DNA from: VFKU01 sp964620045
Lineage (GTDB): Bacteria > Hydrogenedentota > Hydrogenedentia > Hydrogenedentales > GCA-2746185
Assembly: GCA_964620045.1 (NCBI GenBank)
Contig: CAZUJL010000005.1
Location: 62,001 to 126,000, forward strand
Reading direction: 5' to 3'
DNA length: 64,000 nt
The position numbers and the translations under genes are program-made. Position 1 is the first letter of the stretch; every line of letters begins with the position of its first letter. The notes beneath the pieces are model-generated. The model did not search any database. It worked only from the letters and a program-made list of their open reading frames with translations, and was not told the DNA's origin. Positions 1-8,505 of this stretch are shown here, in pieces.

Positions 1-2043
1 CGTCGCCAGCGTGGGGGAGCGGAACAGGATTACGAACATGAGCCAGATCGCGGCGTAGCTGACCGCAATCGTCTTGATCTGTGAGTTATACAAACTCTGC
101 AGCATGTTGTTGTACAGCACGAATACGCCCGTCGCGCGAGGACGAATCGTGCCGTCCTGGAAAATCGGATCAGTCTTGAAGTATTCGTCGAAGCGTTCCA
201 TCAGCCCCTTGCGGTTGAGGGATTTGCTCGATTCCTCCACGCGCAGCGCAATCCGAACCTTGTCGCGGTCCGGAGTGAGGTACGGCTTGATGACGGCGTC
301 CTGAATTTCCTTGGGAATCGCGCCGAGCATCACGTTCAGGATGACCTGCGGAATCGGCTTGCCTTTGTTCACGCCCTCCGCGACACGCATCATCGTGTCC
401 GGCGAAAGCACCTTGCCGCTCTCGGGCTGCGAGTCGACCCATTCATGGATGGCGCGAAGCTTTTTCAGGTTCTCGGCCTGGATCCAGAAGTCCTTGCCGT
501 CGGCTTCCAACACAACTTCCAGCGGCGTCGTGCCCCCGAGGCGCTGGTCGATGACCGACATGCCGCGGTAGATTTCGGTGTTCTCGCGGAAGTAGTCGAT
601 GAACCGGTTTTCGACCTTGAGTTTCGTGATGCCGTAGCCGAACACGACGATGATGATCGCCAACAGGCTATAAATCAGCCAGCCGTAGCGCTCCGTGAAG
701 CGCGCGTACATCCGCATGGAGGAGTCTTCAAGCTTATCCGCTTCGTCGGTGGGCACTTTGCCTTTGGGAAAGTATTGCAAGGCGGCGGGAATCACGGTGA
801 ACAGCAGCACGAAGGCCACCATGATGCCCCAGGACACGACCAGGCCAAGGTCCTTTAACGGCCGGATGTCGGCGAAGAACAGCGACCCGAACCCGACCAC
901 CGTCGTGAGAGACATATAGAAACACGGCACGGCGACGTGGCGCACCGTTTCGAGCGTGATCTGGCGTGTAGTCCAGTCCGGATGCCGCGCGTAGGTCTCC
1001 TGGTAATGCGCGACGATGTGGATCGCCGTCATCAGCGTGATCACGATCAGCATGGCGGGGAAGTTGGACGTCACGATCGTGCCGGTCCAGTTCGTGAAGC
1101 CCATGTAGCCCATCATGATGAACAGCACCATCGCGCTGCAGATGAGCGGCAGAATGACCCACTTCAGGCGGCGGAAAAGGATGGTCAGCGTAATCACGAC
1201 CAGCGCAAAGGACGCAATACCGAAGACCTTAATGTCGTTGCGGACATAGGCAATGATGTCCGCGATGATCATCGGCACGCCGCCGGCATGCAGCTCGCCG
1301 ATCTGCGGCTCGTATTTCTCCACAATCGCGCGGCAGGCTTCGATGTTCCGCGTGTTCTGCGCAATGTCGGCTTCGTGAGCCTTCGCGTAATTCAGCTCGA
1401 CTTCGGCCAATTCCTTGGCTTCGTCGACACTCAGTCCAGACGCATGCTTCTTGTCCTTCAGATCGCGCCGCCGGTTATACAGATCCGTGTCGGCCTGCGG
1501 CGGGTCCTTGAACGTGACCTGCAAGGTCGTCGTCGTGCCGTCCTCGCTGATCAGGTAGTTCTTGTACAGCGGACTCTCGATCAGTTCCTTGCGCGCCAGT
1601 TCCTTGTCCGCCAGTGGCCGCTCACCACCCTGCAACGTCCGATAATCCGTCGCCAGCTTGAAAAGCTCAACGTCGGGACTATGAAACAGCGGCACATTCA
1701 AAATGCTGGTGACCGACTCGACATCTTCGATCTGCAGGAACTCTTTGGACATGTCCCCAATAACTTTGAGGTTCTTGTCCGAGAACAAATCCTCGCCGGC
1801 CGCGGGTGTTACGGTGACGAAAATATAGTCGTCGGAACCAAAGATCTCGCGGGTGTCGCTGTAGTACCGGAGGTCGGAGTCGTTCTCCAGCACGATCGAT
1901 TCGCTGGACGCGTCAAGGCTGAAGTCCTTAACGTGATACGCGAAGAATCCGAAGACGCCGAAGGCGACAAGCAGGAAGAACCACGGATACTGGAGTACGG
2001 TTTTATCGTAGAGGCGGACTAACAACCCGTCTTTTTCTTGCAT
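1..2043 (-). CDS. RND superfamily (MMPL-type) exporter, 3' end outside window
   Basis: Inner-membrane exporter of the RND superfamily (MMPL/COG1033 group); the substrate cannot be told from sequence. Reading from ATG at 2043 the frame stays open to base 1 (681 codons), so the C-terminus is missing. A first membrane helix lies at about residues 18-37, followed by a long extramembrane domain to about 260, then a bundle of helices. Residues about 342-356 (HIVAHYQETYARHPD) and the following MSLTTVVGFGSLFF helix are typical of the family. A second copy of the helix-plus-periplasmic-domain pattern starts near residue 448, as expected for the duplicated RND fold. No clear ribosome site precedes the ATG; an in-frame GTG 15 bases upstream (2058) is an alternative. 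The family is clear, the role is not. Confidence 0.85.
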   Translation of the reverse strand, partial: MQEKDGLLVRLYDKTVLQYPWFFLLVAFGVFGFFAYHVKDFSLDASSESIVLENDSDLRYYSDTREIFGSDDYIFVTVTPAAGEDLFSDKNLKVIGDMSKEFLQIEDVESVTSILNVPLFHSPDVELFKLATDYRTLQGGERPLADKELARKELIESPLYKNYLISEDGTTTTLQVTFKDPPQADTDLYNRRRDLKDKKHASGLSVDEAKELAEVELNYAKAHEADIAQNTRNIEACRAIVEKYEPQIGELHAGGVPMIIADIIAYVRNDIKVFGIASFALVVITLTILFRRLKWVILPLICSAMVLFIMMGYMGFTNWTGTIVTSNFPAMLIVITLMTAIHIVAHYQETYARHPDWTTRQITLETVRHVAVPCFYMSLTTVVGFGSLFFADIRPLKDLGLVVSWGIMVAFVLLFTVIPAALQYFPKGKVPTDEADKLEDSSMRMYARFTERYGWLIYSLLAIIIVVFGYGITKLKVENRFIDYFRENTEIYRGMSVIDQRLGGTTPLEVVLEADGKDFWIQAENLKKLRAIHEWVDSQPESGKVLSPDTMMRVAEGVNKGKPIPQVILNVMLGAIPKEIQDAVIKPYLTPDRDKVRIALRVEESSKSLNRKGLMERFDEYFKTDPIFQDGTIRPRATGVFVLYNNMLQSLYNSQIKTIAVSYAAIWLMFVILFRSPTLAT

Positions 2044-2169
2044 AGATGAAGTCTGCACCCTGTTTCGGCGACTACCCACCCGCCGGTTGCCCATATAATT
2101 ACCGTTTCATATCAAACGGTTCCAATCCGGAAATTTCCCCCATTTGACGCCGTTCGCGGCCCCCAGAAT

Positions 2170-4041
2170 CTAGAAATCGATTAGCGCTTTCGGTTGGGCC
2201 GCCGCGCGCAGGGCATTCAGGATTACGGCCACGTCGATGATTTCCTGCGTAATCGCGCCGGCCACCGGGGGAAGGTGCCCGACACTCGCCACGAGCATCG
2301 CGCCGATGCTCAGCGCCATCCCCCCGACGGCGCTTTGCAACGCGATCGCGCGCATGCGGCGGCTGATGTGGAAGAACTCGTCCACCTTGGTGAGCGACGG
2401 CTTCATCACGATAGCCCCGGCCGCTTCGCTGGTCACGTCGCTGTTCTGGCCAAACGCGATGCCCACGGTCGCCGTCGCGAGTGCGGGCGCGTCGTTCACG
2501 CCATCGCCGACGAACAAGGTCTGCGCCGCTTTGCTCTCCTCGCGCACAATCGCGACTTTTTCTTCGGGCGTCTTCGAGCCGCGCACGTCCGTAATCCCGA
2601 CGGCTTCGCCGAGATACTTCACTTCCGACTCGCGATCCCCCGACACCAACATCACCTTCTTCACGCCATGCTTCGCGCTCAGGTGCTCGATGAACGGCTT
2701 GCTGTCGGTGCGCGGCGCATCGCGGAACTGATAGGTCGCGGCGAGTTTACCGTCGATCACGATCACGCATTCGAGCCCAGCCGTGATTGCGGGCAACGCC
2801 GACGCGTCAGCGCCGCTCTGCGCGAGATATTTGCTGCGTTTCGTCACTTGCACGAGTCGGCCGCCCACGTGACCGGTAAGGCCCTGGCCCGGCGGCTCGC
2901 TCACTTCGCTTACCGGCTGCAACGTGAGCTTGGCCGCATCCGACGCGGCGAGAATCGCCTTGGCGAGCGGATGCTTGGAGTAATGCTCCAGCGAGGCGAC
3001 CAGCGCCAGCACGTCGAGCGCGTCGACGCCGGGCGCCACAATCTGGTTCACCAACACCGGTTCGCCATACGTCAGCGTGCCGGTCTTATCGAAAATCACC
3101 GTGCTGCACTGGTCCGCGCGTTCAAGCACGGCCGGATCGCGCACGATGATGCCGCGCTTGGCCGCCAGCGAGATCGCGCCGATGATCGCGACGGGAATTG
3201 CAATGAGCAGGGGGCACGGCGTGGCGACGACGAGCACCGCGAGAAAGCGAATCGGATCGCCGCTGGCCAGCCACGCCACGAGTGCGATCCCGACCGCGAC
3301 CGGCGTGTAAATCGCGCCGAGTTGATCCGCCAGACGGCGAATGTTCGGCCGGTTTTCTTCCGCTTCGCGCATCACGGACACAATCTTGGCGTACCGCGAG
3401 TCGACGGGCAGTTTGTCGGCGCGGATCGTAAGCGCGGACTCGCCGTTCACGGCGCCGGAGATCACCGTCGTGCCCGGGCCTTTGGAAATCATGTACGGCT
3501 CGCCGGTCAGGTAGGCCTCGTCCATCACGCCGTGGCCCTCGACGACGACACCGTCCACCGGACAGGCTTCGTGTGGCAACACGACCAACAGATCGCCGAT
3601 CTTCACATCGTCGAGGGTGACGTCCTGCAACATGCCGTCGTTTTTACGATGCGCGATATTCGGCATGCGCTTGGCCAGCGCGCGCAGGGCGGAGGACGCG
3701 CTGCTCACCGCGTACCGCTCAATCGTTTCGCCGCCGGACAGCATCAGCACGACGAGGCACCCCGCCAGATACTCACCCAGCAGGACGGAAGTGACGATTG
3801 AAATCCCCGCCAGCAGATCGGAACCGAACTCGCGCCGGAACAGCTTGATCAGCAGGTCGATGACCAGCGGCACGCCGCCCACCGCGAGCACGGCGTACAA
3901 CGGGATATTCCCCACGAAGTCCGTCGCATCGACGCCATACCGCAAAACCAGATGGATCGCGATCCCCGCGATCGCGCACACCGCAATCACGCTCTCTTTC
4001 GAGATCAGGCTGCGCGCGCGTTTAACCGCGGACTGGGCCAT
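2170..4041 (-). CDS. P1B-type heavy-metal translocating P-type ATPase, no N-terminal metal-binding domain
   Basis: ATP-driven metal ion pump of the inner membrane, 623 aa. Visible motifs: actuator TGEP (179-182), phosphorylation loop DKTGTLT with Asp318, nucleotide-domain HP (357-358, in SKHPLAKAI), hinge GDGVNDAP (512-519). The intramembrane metal site reads ATPCPLLIAIP (TPC at 274-276) where copper and zinc pumps have CPC, so metal specificity should not be read across from CopA/ZntA. There is no HMA or His-rich domain before the first helix. ATG at 4041 lies 3 bases after the stop of the upstream synthase gene, so both are probably on one transcript; the metabolic link is unclear. Family certain, transported ion unknown. 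Confidence 0.9.
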   Translation of the reverse strand: MAQSAVKRARSLISKESVIAVCAIAGIAIHLVLRYGVDATDFVGNIPLYAVLAVGGVPLVIDLLIKLFRREFGSDLLAGISIVTSVLLGEYLAGCLVVLMLSGGETIERYAVSSASSALRALAKRMPNIAHRKNDGMLQDVTLDDVKIGDLLVVLPHEACPVDGVVVEGHGVMDEAYLTGEPYMISKGPGTTVISGAVNGESALTIRADKLPVDSRYAKIVSVMREAEENRPNIRRLADQLGAIYTPVAVGIALVAWLASGDPIRFLAVLVVATPCPLLIAIPVAIIGAISLAAKRGIIVRDPAVLERADQCSTVIFDKTGTLTYGEPVLVNQIVAPGVDALDVLALVASLEHYSKHPLAKAILAASDAAKLTLQPVSEVSEPPGQGLTGHVGGRLVQVTKRSKYLAQSGADASALPAITAGLECVIVIDGKLAATYQFRDAPRTDSKPFIEHLSAKHGVKKVMLVSGDRESEVKYLGEAVGITDVRGSKTPEEKVAIVREESKAAQTLFVGDGVNDAPALATATVGIAFGQNSDVTSEAAGAIVMKPSLTKVDEFFHISRRMRAIALQSAVGGMALSIGAMLVASVGHLPPVAGAITQEIIDVAVILNALRAAAQPKALIDF

Positions 4042-4044
4042 GCG

Positions 4045-5166
4045 CTAGTTGCGCGCCGGCACCGCGCGTTCTTTCGGGCCGGTGTAGATGCTCAGTGGAC
4101 GGTAGATGCGATTGTCCTGCGACTGCTCGATGATGTGCGCGCACCAGCCGGTCACGCGCGACGCCACGAAAATCGGCGTGTACAGGTCGAGCGGCAGATC
4201 GAGCAGGTAATAGGTCAGCCCGCACGGGTAGTCGACGTTCGGAAATATCTTCTTATCGTTGACCATCGGCTCTTTGATCGCGTCGTAGATGCCCATCCAT
4301 TTTTGCTGGCCGAGCTGATCGGCCAGCTTGCGCAGTTCGCGCTCGAGAATGCGTGCGCGGTGGTCCCCGTTCTTATACACACGATGGCCGAAGCCCATGA
4401 TCTTCTCTTTGCGCTGGAATGCCGTCTTCATCCATTCGCGCGCCTCTTCCGGCGTCTTGAAGCGTTGCAGCATTTCCATGGCCGCTTCGTTCGCGCCGCC
4501 GTGGAGCGGCCCTTTCAGCGCGCCGATCGCGCCGACCACGCTGGACACCATGTCGGACATCGTCGAGGTAATCACGCGCGCCGTAAAGGTGCTCGCGTTG
4601 AAGTCGTGTTCCGCGTAGAGCACCAGCGTGAGGTCGACCAGGTGCGCCGCGAGTTCAGTCGGCACTTCGCCCTTCGATTGGTACAGCAACTGCGCAGCGT
4701 GGGAGAGGCCCGCCTTCGGCGCCAGCGGCTCCTTGCCGTTCAGCAGGCGATAGCGCGCGGCGATGATGCCCGCGATCTGCGCGGTTAGGTAGAGCGCGCG
4801 TTCCTGTTGCGCGGGCACCTCGCCGCCCTTGGTCGGGTCGAAGTGGCCGGCGTACGACACCATGCTGCGCAGCACGTCCATCATCGCGACGCCCTTTGGG
4901 ATATCGCGCAGCGCATTGATGAGCTTCGGTTCGAGCGGGCGGTACTTATCGAGTGTCGCCTTGAGCGATTTAAGCTGGTCCGGCTTCGGCAGTTCGCCGA
5001 AGAGGAGCAGGTAAGCGACTTCTTCGAAGGTCGCCTTTTCCGCAAGCTGTTCGATGGGATAGCCGCGATAGAGCAGGACGCCCTGGTCCACGCACGCGAT
5101 GTCGGTTTCGCCGGCGATGACGCCCGCCAGGCCGGGGCTGTAACCCTTGTCGTTCGTTTCTGCCAT
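4045..5166 (-). CDS. prpC: Citrate synthase family, probably 2-methylcitrate synthase
   Basis: Condenses oxaloacetate with propionyl-CoA or acetyl-CoA. Start placed at ATG 5166 because AAGGAG lies 7 bases upstream; a further upstream in-frame start (5187) has no such site. The 373-aa product has the short bacterial citrate synthase length and the catalytic set: His in GPLHGGANE, His in GFGHRVYKNGDHR, Asp in NVDYPCG. The methylisocitrate lyase gene directly upstream on the same strand favours a methylcitrate-cycle role, but many such enzymes also make citrate, so gltA/citZ function is possible. A P-type ATPase gene follows after 3 bases. Between this gene and the lyase lies an inverted-repeat element (5182-5261). 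Confidence 0.85.
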   Translation of the reverse strand: MAETNDKGYSPGLAGVIAGETDIACVDQGVLLYRGYPIEQLAEKATFEEVAYLLLFGELPKPDQLKSLKATLDKYRPLEPKLINALRDIPKGVAMMDVLRSMVSYAGHFDPTKGGEVPAQQERALYLTAQIAGIIAARYRLLNGKEPLAPKAGLSHAAQLLYQSKGEVPTELAAHLVDLTLVLYAEHDFNASTFTARVITSTMSDMVSSVVGAIGALKGPLHGGANEAAMEMLQRFKTPEEAREWMKTAFQRKEKIMGFGHRVYKNGDHRARILERELRKLADQLGQQKWMGIYDAIKEPMVNDKKIFPNVDYPCGLTYYLLDLPLDLYTPIFVASRVTGWCAHIIEQSQDNRIYRPLSIYTGPKERAVPARN

Positions 5167-5181
5167 GGTCCTGCTCCTTAT

Positions 5182-5261
5182 CGTCATTGCGAGGTGGCCG
5201 CTTTACCGGCAACCACGCCCTTCGCAAAAAATTCTACTGTTGCGGCCACCGCGGCAATCTC
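5182..5261. repeat. Imperfect palindromic intergenic repeat (CGTCATTGCGAG ... GCGGCAATCTC type)
   Basis: The ends are CGTCATTGCGAG (5182-5193) and GCGGCAATCTC (5251-5261), and inside them GGTGGCCGC (5193-5201) pairs perfectly with GCGGCCACC (5242-5250). From memory, dispersed repeats with these two end motifs occur in many unrelated bacterial genomes; I could not check copy number here. It sits between the stop of prpB and the start of the synthase, so it could act on the transcript joining them. Confidence 0.5.
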
Positions 5262-5289
5262 ACCACGATAACGATCGCCGCGCCTAGGC

Positions 5290-6156
5290 TCACCGTTGCA
5301 CCGGCGTGTCGACCTTGCCGCCGTATTCCAGCAGGTCATACAACGCCTGGCGCGTTTGCATCTGATCCAGCATCGATTTCTGCGTGCCCGTCGCGCGGAT
5401 TTCCGTGAGCACGTTCTCCATCGCCTTCATCGCCGCGCGCTGCAGGGTCACCGGGAAAATCACCATGCGATAGCCAAGCTTGGCGAAGTCCGCAACCGAA
5501 AGATACGGCGTCGTGCCGAACTCGGTCATGTTCGCGAGCAGATAGGTCTTTACTTTCTTGGCGACTTCGGCGAATTCGTCCGCGCTGCGCAGGCCTTCCG
5601 GGAAAACCGCGTCCGCGCCGGCTTCGATATAGAGATTCGCCCGGCGGATGGTCTCGTCGATGCCGATCACGCCACGCGCGTCGGTGCGCGCAATCAGCAC
5701 GAAGTCGTCGGACGCTTTCGCGCGCGCGGCCGCCTGGATTTTCTCGCAGAAGTGCTCCGCCGGCACGAGTTCCTTGCCTTCAAGATGGCCGCAGCGTTTC
5801 GGAAAAACCTGGTCTTCAAGGTGAATCCCGCTGACGCCGGCTTCTTCCATCACGCGCACGGTGCGCGCGGTGTTGTCGGCCTCCCCGTAACCCGTATCGG
5901 CGTCGGCGATGATGGGGATGGTGGTCACGCGCGCAATGGCCTTCGCGTGCGCCTCGGCTTCGGTCAGCGTCATCAGGCCCACATCGGGCACGCCGCCAAC
6001 GCTATTGGCGAGCACCGCGCCGGAGAGGTACATCGCGTCGAAGCCCATCGATTCAATGAGCCGCGCGGAGAGCGCGTTGATGGCCCCGGGCATCGAGACC
6101 GTGCCGGATTCCAGCAACTGGCGCAGCTTGGCGGAACGTGTGGCGGACGAAGGCAT
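5290..6156 (-). CDS. prpB: Methylisocitrate lyase (2-methylisocitrate lyase family)
   Basis: Splits 2-methylisocitrate into pyruvate and succinate, last step of the methylcitrate cycle for propionate. The 288-aa product shows the isocitrate lyase/PEP mutase superfamily fold signatures: ADADTGYGE metal-binding stretch, the LEDQ segment, and KRCGHLEGKE, the Cys-bearing loop typical of PrpB. Start chosen at ATG 6156 with a GAGAG stretch about 8 bases upstream; a TTG at 6183 would add nine residues and lies inside a possible operator (6182-6203). The synthase gene follows on the same strand after a repeat element, and no prpD is in view. PEP mutase-like relatives exist, but the KRCGH motif makes lyase the better call. 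Confidence 0.88.
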   Translation of the reverse strand: MPSSATRSAKLRQLLESGTVSMPGAINALSARLIESMGFDAMYLSGAVLANSVGGVPDVGLMTLTEAEAHAKAIARVTTIPIIADADTGYGEADNTARTVRVMEEAGVSGIHLEDQVFPKRCGHLEGKELVPAEHFCEKIQAAARAKASDDFVLIARTDARGVIGIDETIRRANLYIEAGADAVFPEGLRSADEFAEVAKKVKTYLLANMTEFGTTPYLSVADFAKLGYRMVIFPVTLQRAAMKAMENVLTEIRATGTQKSMLDQMQTRQALYDLLEYGGKVDTPVQR

Positions 6157-6181
6157 GGCAATACTCTCTATAGTTCTCGTC

Positions 6182-6203
6182 AATGGTGTATCGGTTTACC
6201 ATT
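6182..6203. promoter_or_regulatory. Candidate operator, inverted repeat AATGGT-N10-ACCATT
   Basis: Perfect 6-bp half sites AATGGT (6182-6187) and ACCATT (6198-6203), 26 bases upstream of the chosen prpB start and in the divergent region shared with the nuclease-hydratase gene. The geometry suits a dimeric repressor, but the 10-base spacer does not match the usual short-spaced GntR sites. No regulator gene is adjacent. Confidence 0.3.
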
Positions 6204-6345
6204 AACGTCGCGATAGAGTAATCGCGGGCACGGGCGGAGTCAACTTGGCGCCATTCAACTTGTTCACGACAACCCACTCAGAATATAAGCCATTTCCGGG
6301 GGTATCTCTGGGCAAGGTATTCGAGAGAATCGAAATGGAGTGGAG

Positions 6346-8031
6346 ATGAGTCAACAACCGGAAAAATCTAACTACGATACGAACTTAAAGAAACACTTGG
6401 CGCGGTATGCCGCGAGGCGTTTGGGAATTCAGGAGCAAGGGGTTTGGAAAGATCAGACATATCCTCACATCCTTCCTCTTCAACTCCGAAATCTTAACTT
6501 TCTAGAATCGATCCGCGCTGAGATACTAGATTATCTGGCAGCACATCGAGAGATAAGACTGCACAAATATTTTCATCATTTAAACTCTTCGCAAGCTTTC
6601 GCGCTCAATCTCTTCTATCCATTTTTTTCGACGGCCGGGCGTCCAGCGAAGATCCTCAATGCCCTGATGCTCGGCGTTGACGTTGACGCTGACATAACAA
6701 GCTGGGAGTTTGAGTCAGTTCCTGATCCGTCGGAAGGCACCAACGTCGACGTGTGCTGGCGGATGGCGGATGGGGTCAGCGTTTATTGCGAAGTGAAGTT
6801 GTCCGAGCGTGAGTTCGGTCCGGCCATCGCCGATGAGCGGCACCTTGCGAAGTTCGAGAATATCTATCGCCCGCGTTTGAAGGGGCTGGTGGCGCAATCG
6901 GCGCTAAGCGACGAAGCCTTTGTTCGCGATTATCAACTGCTTCGGAATGTCGCTTTATTGTCGACAGATGCCCAAAATCATGTGGTCTTCTTGCTACCTC
7001 GCGCCAATGCACCTCTGCGCAATCAGGTAGAGCGTTTTAAAGGCAACCTCACCGGAGCGGCATCTCGCGTTCATATAGCGTACGTGGAGGAATGTCTCGA
7101 ATCTCTCGCCGGCAACGAGGAGCTTGGCTGCGGCCTACAGATTTACGCTACCCAGATGATGGAGAAGTATGTCCCGCCGGTACCTACGACTAACGACAAG
7201 CCAAATAACTCAGGAAACAACAAACAAATGGATGAATCTTCAGCGACGCTTCAAAGGTTTGGCGATGTGTCAGTCTCGCTGTCCGGTCACGTCGCGCTCG
7301 TCGAAATCCATCGGCCACCGCACAACTTCTTCGACCATGCGCTGATCCGTAACCTCGCGGATGCGTTCGAATCGCTGGACGCAAACCCCGAATGCCGCGC
7401 GAGCGTGTTGGCGGCGGAGGGGAAGGCGTTCTGCGCGGGCGCGAATTTTCATGCCGGGGACGAAGCCACATCCGAACGTCCGGCGACGATCGAGACAAAT
7501 CCGCTTTACGCCGAAGCCGTCCGCCTCTTCGCATGCAAGAAGCCAATCGTGGCGGCCGTGCACGGGCCTGCCATCGGCGGCGGACTCGGCCTCGCGCTCG
7601 TCGCGGATTTCCGCGTCGTGTGCGGCAACACACGCTTCGCGGCGAACTTCACCGCGCTCGGCATCCATCCCGGTTTTGGCATCACGCATACGCTGCCGCG
7701 CCTCATCGGACAGCAGAAAGCGAACCTGTTGCTCTACACCGCGCGCCGCATTGACGGCGGCACCGCCCTGCACTGGGGCCTCGCCGACGTGTTCGCTGCG
7801 CCCGAAAAGGTTCGCGAAGAAGCGCTCAATCTCGCCGCTGAAATCGCCGCGAACGCGCCGCTCGCGGTCCAATCCACCCGGGCCACGATGCGTGCGGGTC
7901 TCGCGGACGCCATCAAACGCGCCACCGATCACGAATTCCTGGAGCAGCAGCGCCTCTTCGCCACAGCCGACCACGCCGAGGGCGTGCGCGCCGTCACCGA
8001 ACGCCGCCCCGGAAATTTCACCGGCCACTGA
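6346..8031 (+). CDS. Fusion: PGN_0703-type PD-(D/E)XK nuclease + enoyl-CoA hydratase/isomerase
   Basis: One uninterrupted 561-aa frame with two unrelated halves. Residues about 1-285 resemble the PGN_0703 family of putative restriction endonucleases: a LNSSQAFALNLFYPFF block, Asp in TNVDVCW followed by CEVKLSEREFG (Glu149-x-Lys, the PD-(D/E)XK core), then the YQLLRN block. From Met295 (ATG 7228) the rest is a typical crotonase-fold enoyl-CoA hydratase: SVLAAEGKAFCAGANF and the oxyanion-hole segment HGPAIGGGLGLALVADFRV. The linker is rich in Asn, Thr and Lys. The first half has visibly more A/T-rich codons than the second. ATG 6346 has GGAG 5 bases upstream; ATG 7228 has a weak AGGAAA about 11 bases upstream, so the hydratase may also be made alone. 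Whether a fused protein is really produced is unknown. Confidence 0.8.
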   Translation: MSQQPEKSNYDTNLKKHLARYAARRLGIQEQGVWKDQTYPHILPLQLRNLNFLESIRAEILDYLAAHREIRLHKYFHHLNSSQAFALNLFYPFFSTAGRPAKILNALMLGVDVDADITSWEFESVPDPSEGTNVDVCWRMADGVSVYCEVKLSEREFGPAIADERHLAKFENIYRPRLKGLVAQSALSDEAFVRDYQLLRNVALLSTDAQNHVVFLLPRANAPLRNQVERFKGNLTGAASRVHIAYVEECLESLAGNEELGCGLQIYATQMMEKYVPPVPTTNDKPNNSGNNKQMDESSATLQRFGDVSVSLSGHVALVEIHRPPHNFFDHALIRNLADAFESLDANPECRASVLAAEGKAFCAGANFHAGDEATSERPATIETNPLYAEAVRLFACKKPIVAAVHGPAIGGGLGLALVADFRVVCGNTRFAANFTALGIHPGFGITHTLPRLIGQQKANLLLYTARRIDGGTALHWGLADVFAAPEKVREEALNLAAEIAANAPLAVQSTRATMRAGLADAIKRATDHEFLEQQRLFATADHAEGVRAVTERRPGNFTGH

Positions 8032-8505
8032 GCCGCGTAATTTGCTCCACAACCAACGCGCGGTATAACCATGCGGAAATATCATGATCGTTCCCCATAG
8101 ATCGGGAATTCTCAAGTTGGTTTCCCATAGCCCCACTCAGTTGGCTCGTCGATAGCCCTGAAAGGGCGTCCTAAGGTAGCCCAGGGCAAAGCGAACGTGA
8201 GTGAGCGACGCCCTGGGTTACGCCGCCCCCTACACCCGAAGCCCTGAAGGGGCGATCTAGGATAAGCGAAAGAACGAACCATGTAATTCCCCTTCTTGTT
8301 GCACTTTCGCGCCGAGATTCACACGGTTCGTTGTTTTTGTGAATCAAATGATCCTTGTCTCGCGCCTGGATACCCACCGACTCACGGCAACACGCGTGCA
8401 TATCTATAGAGACCGTTGGGCGGGCTGAGGTCGCGGGCTAAACGATCCAGCGTCGGCGTGAGTCATATCCCTACGGGCGGAGTGTGCCCGCAGGAGGCGA
8501 GGCCC
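8032..8505. other. Long intergenic region without a gene, holds a repeat element
   Basis: No supportable reading frame. It holds the repeat at 8154-8254 and, at its right end, the ribosome site AGGAGG (8492-8497) of the NHL protein gene. I saw no clear promoter or terminator. Confidence 0.6.
8154..8254. repeat. Hairpin-bearing intergenic repeat flanked by AGCCCTGAARGGGCG copies
   Basis: Near-identical 15-base copies AGCCCTGAAAGGGCG (8154-8168) and AGCCCTGAAGGGGCG (8240-8254) flank a hairpin: GTAGCCCAGGGC (8176-8187) pairs with GCCCTGGGTTAC (8210-8221), one mismatch. Each 15-mer is itself partly palindromic (GCCCTGAAAGGGC). From memory, similar elements are dispersed between genes in Planctomycetes-like genomes; this needs a genome search. 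No transposase is nearby. Confidence 0.55.
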
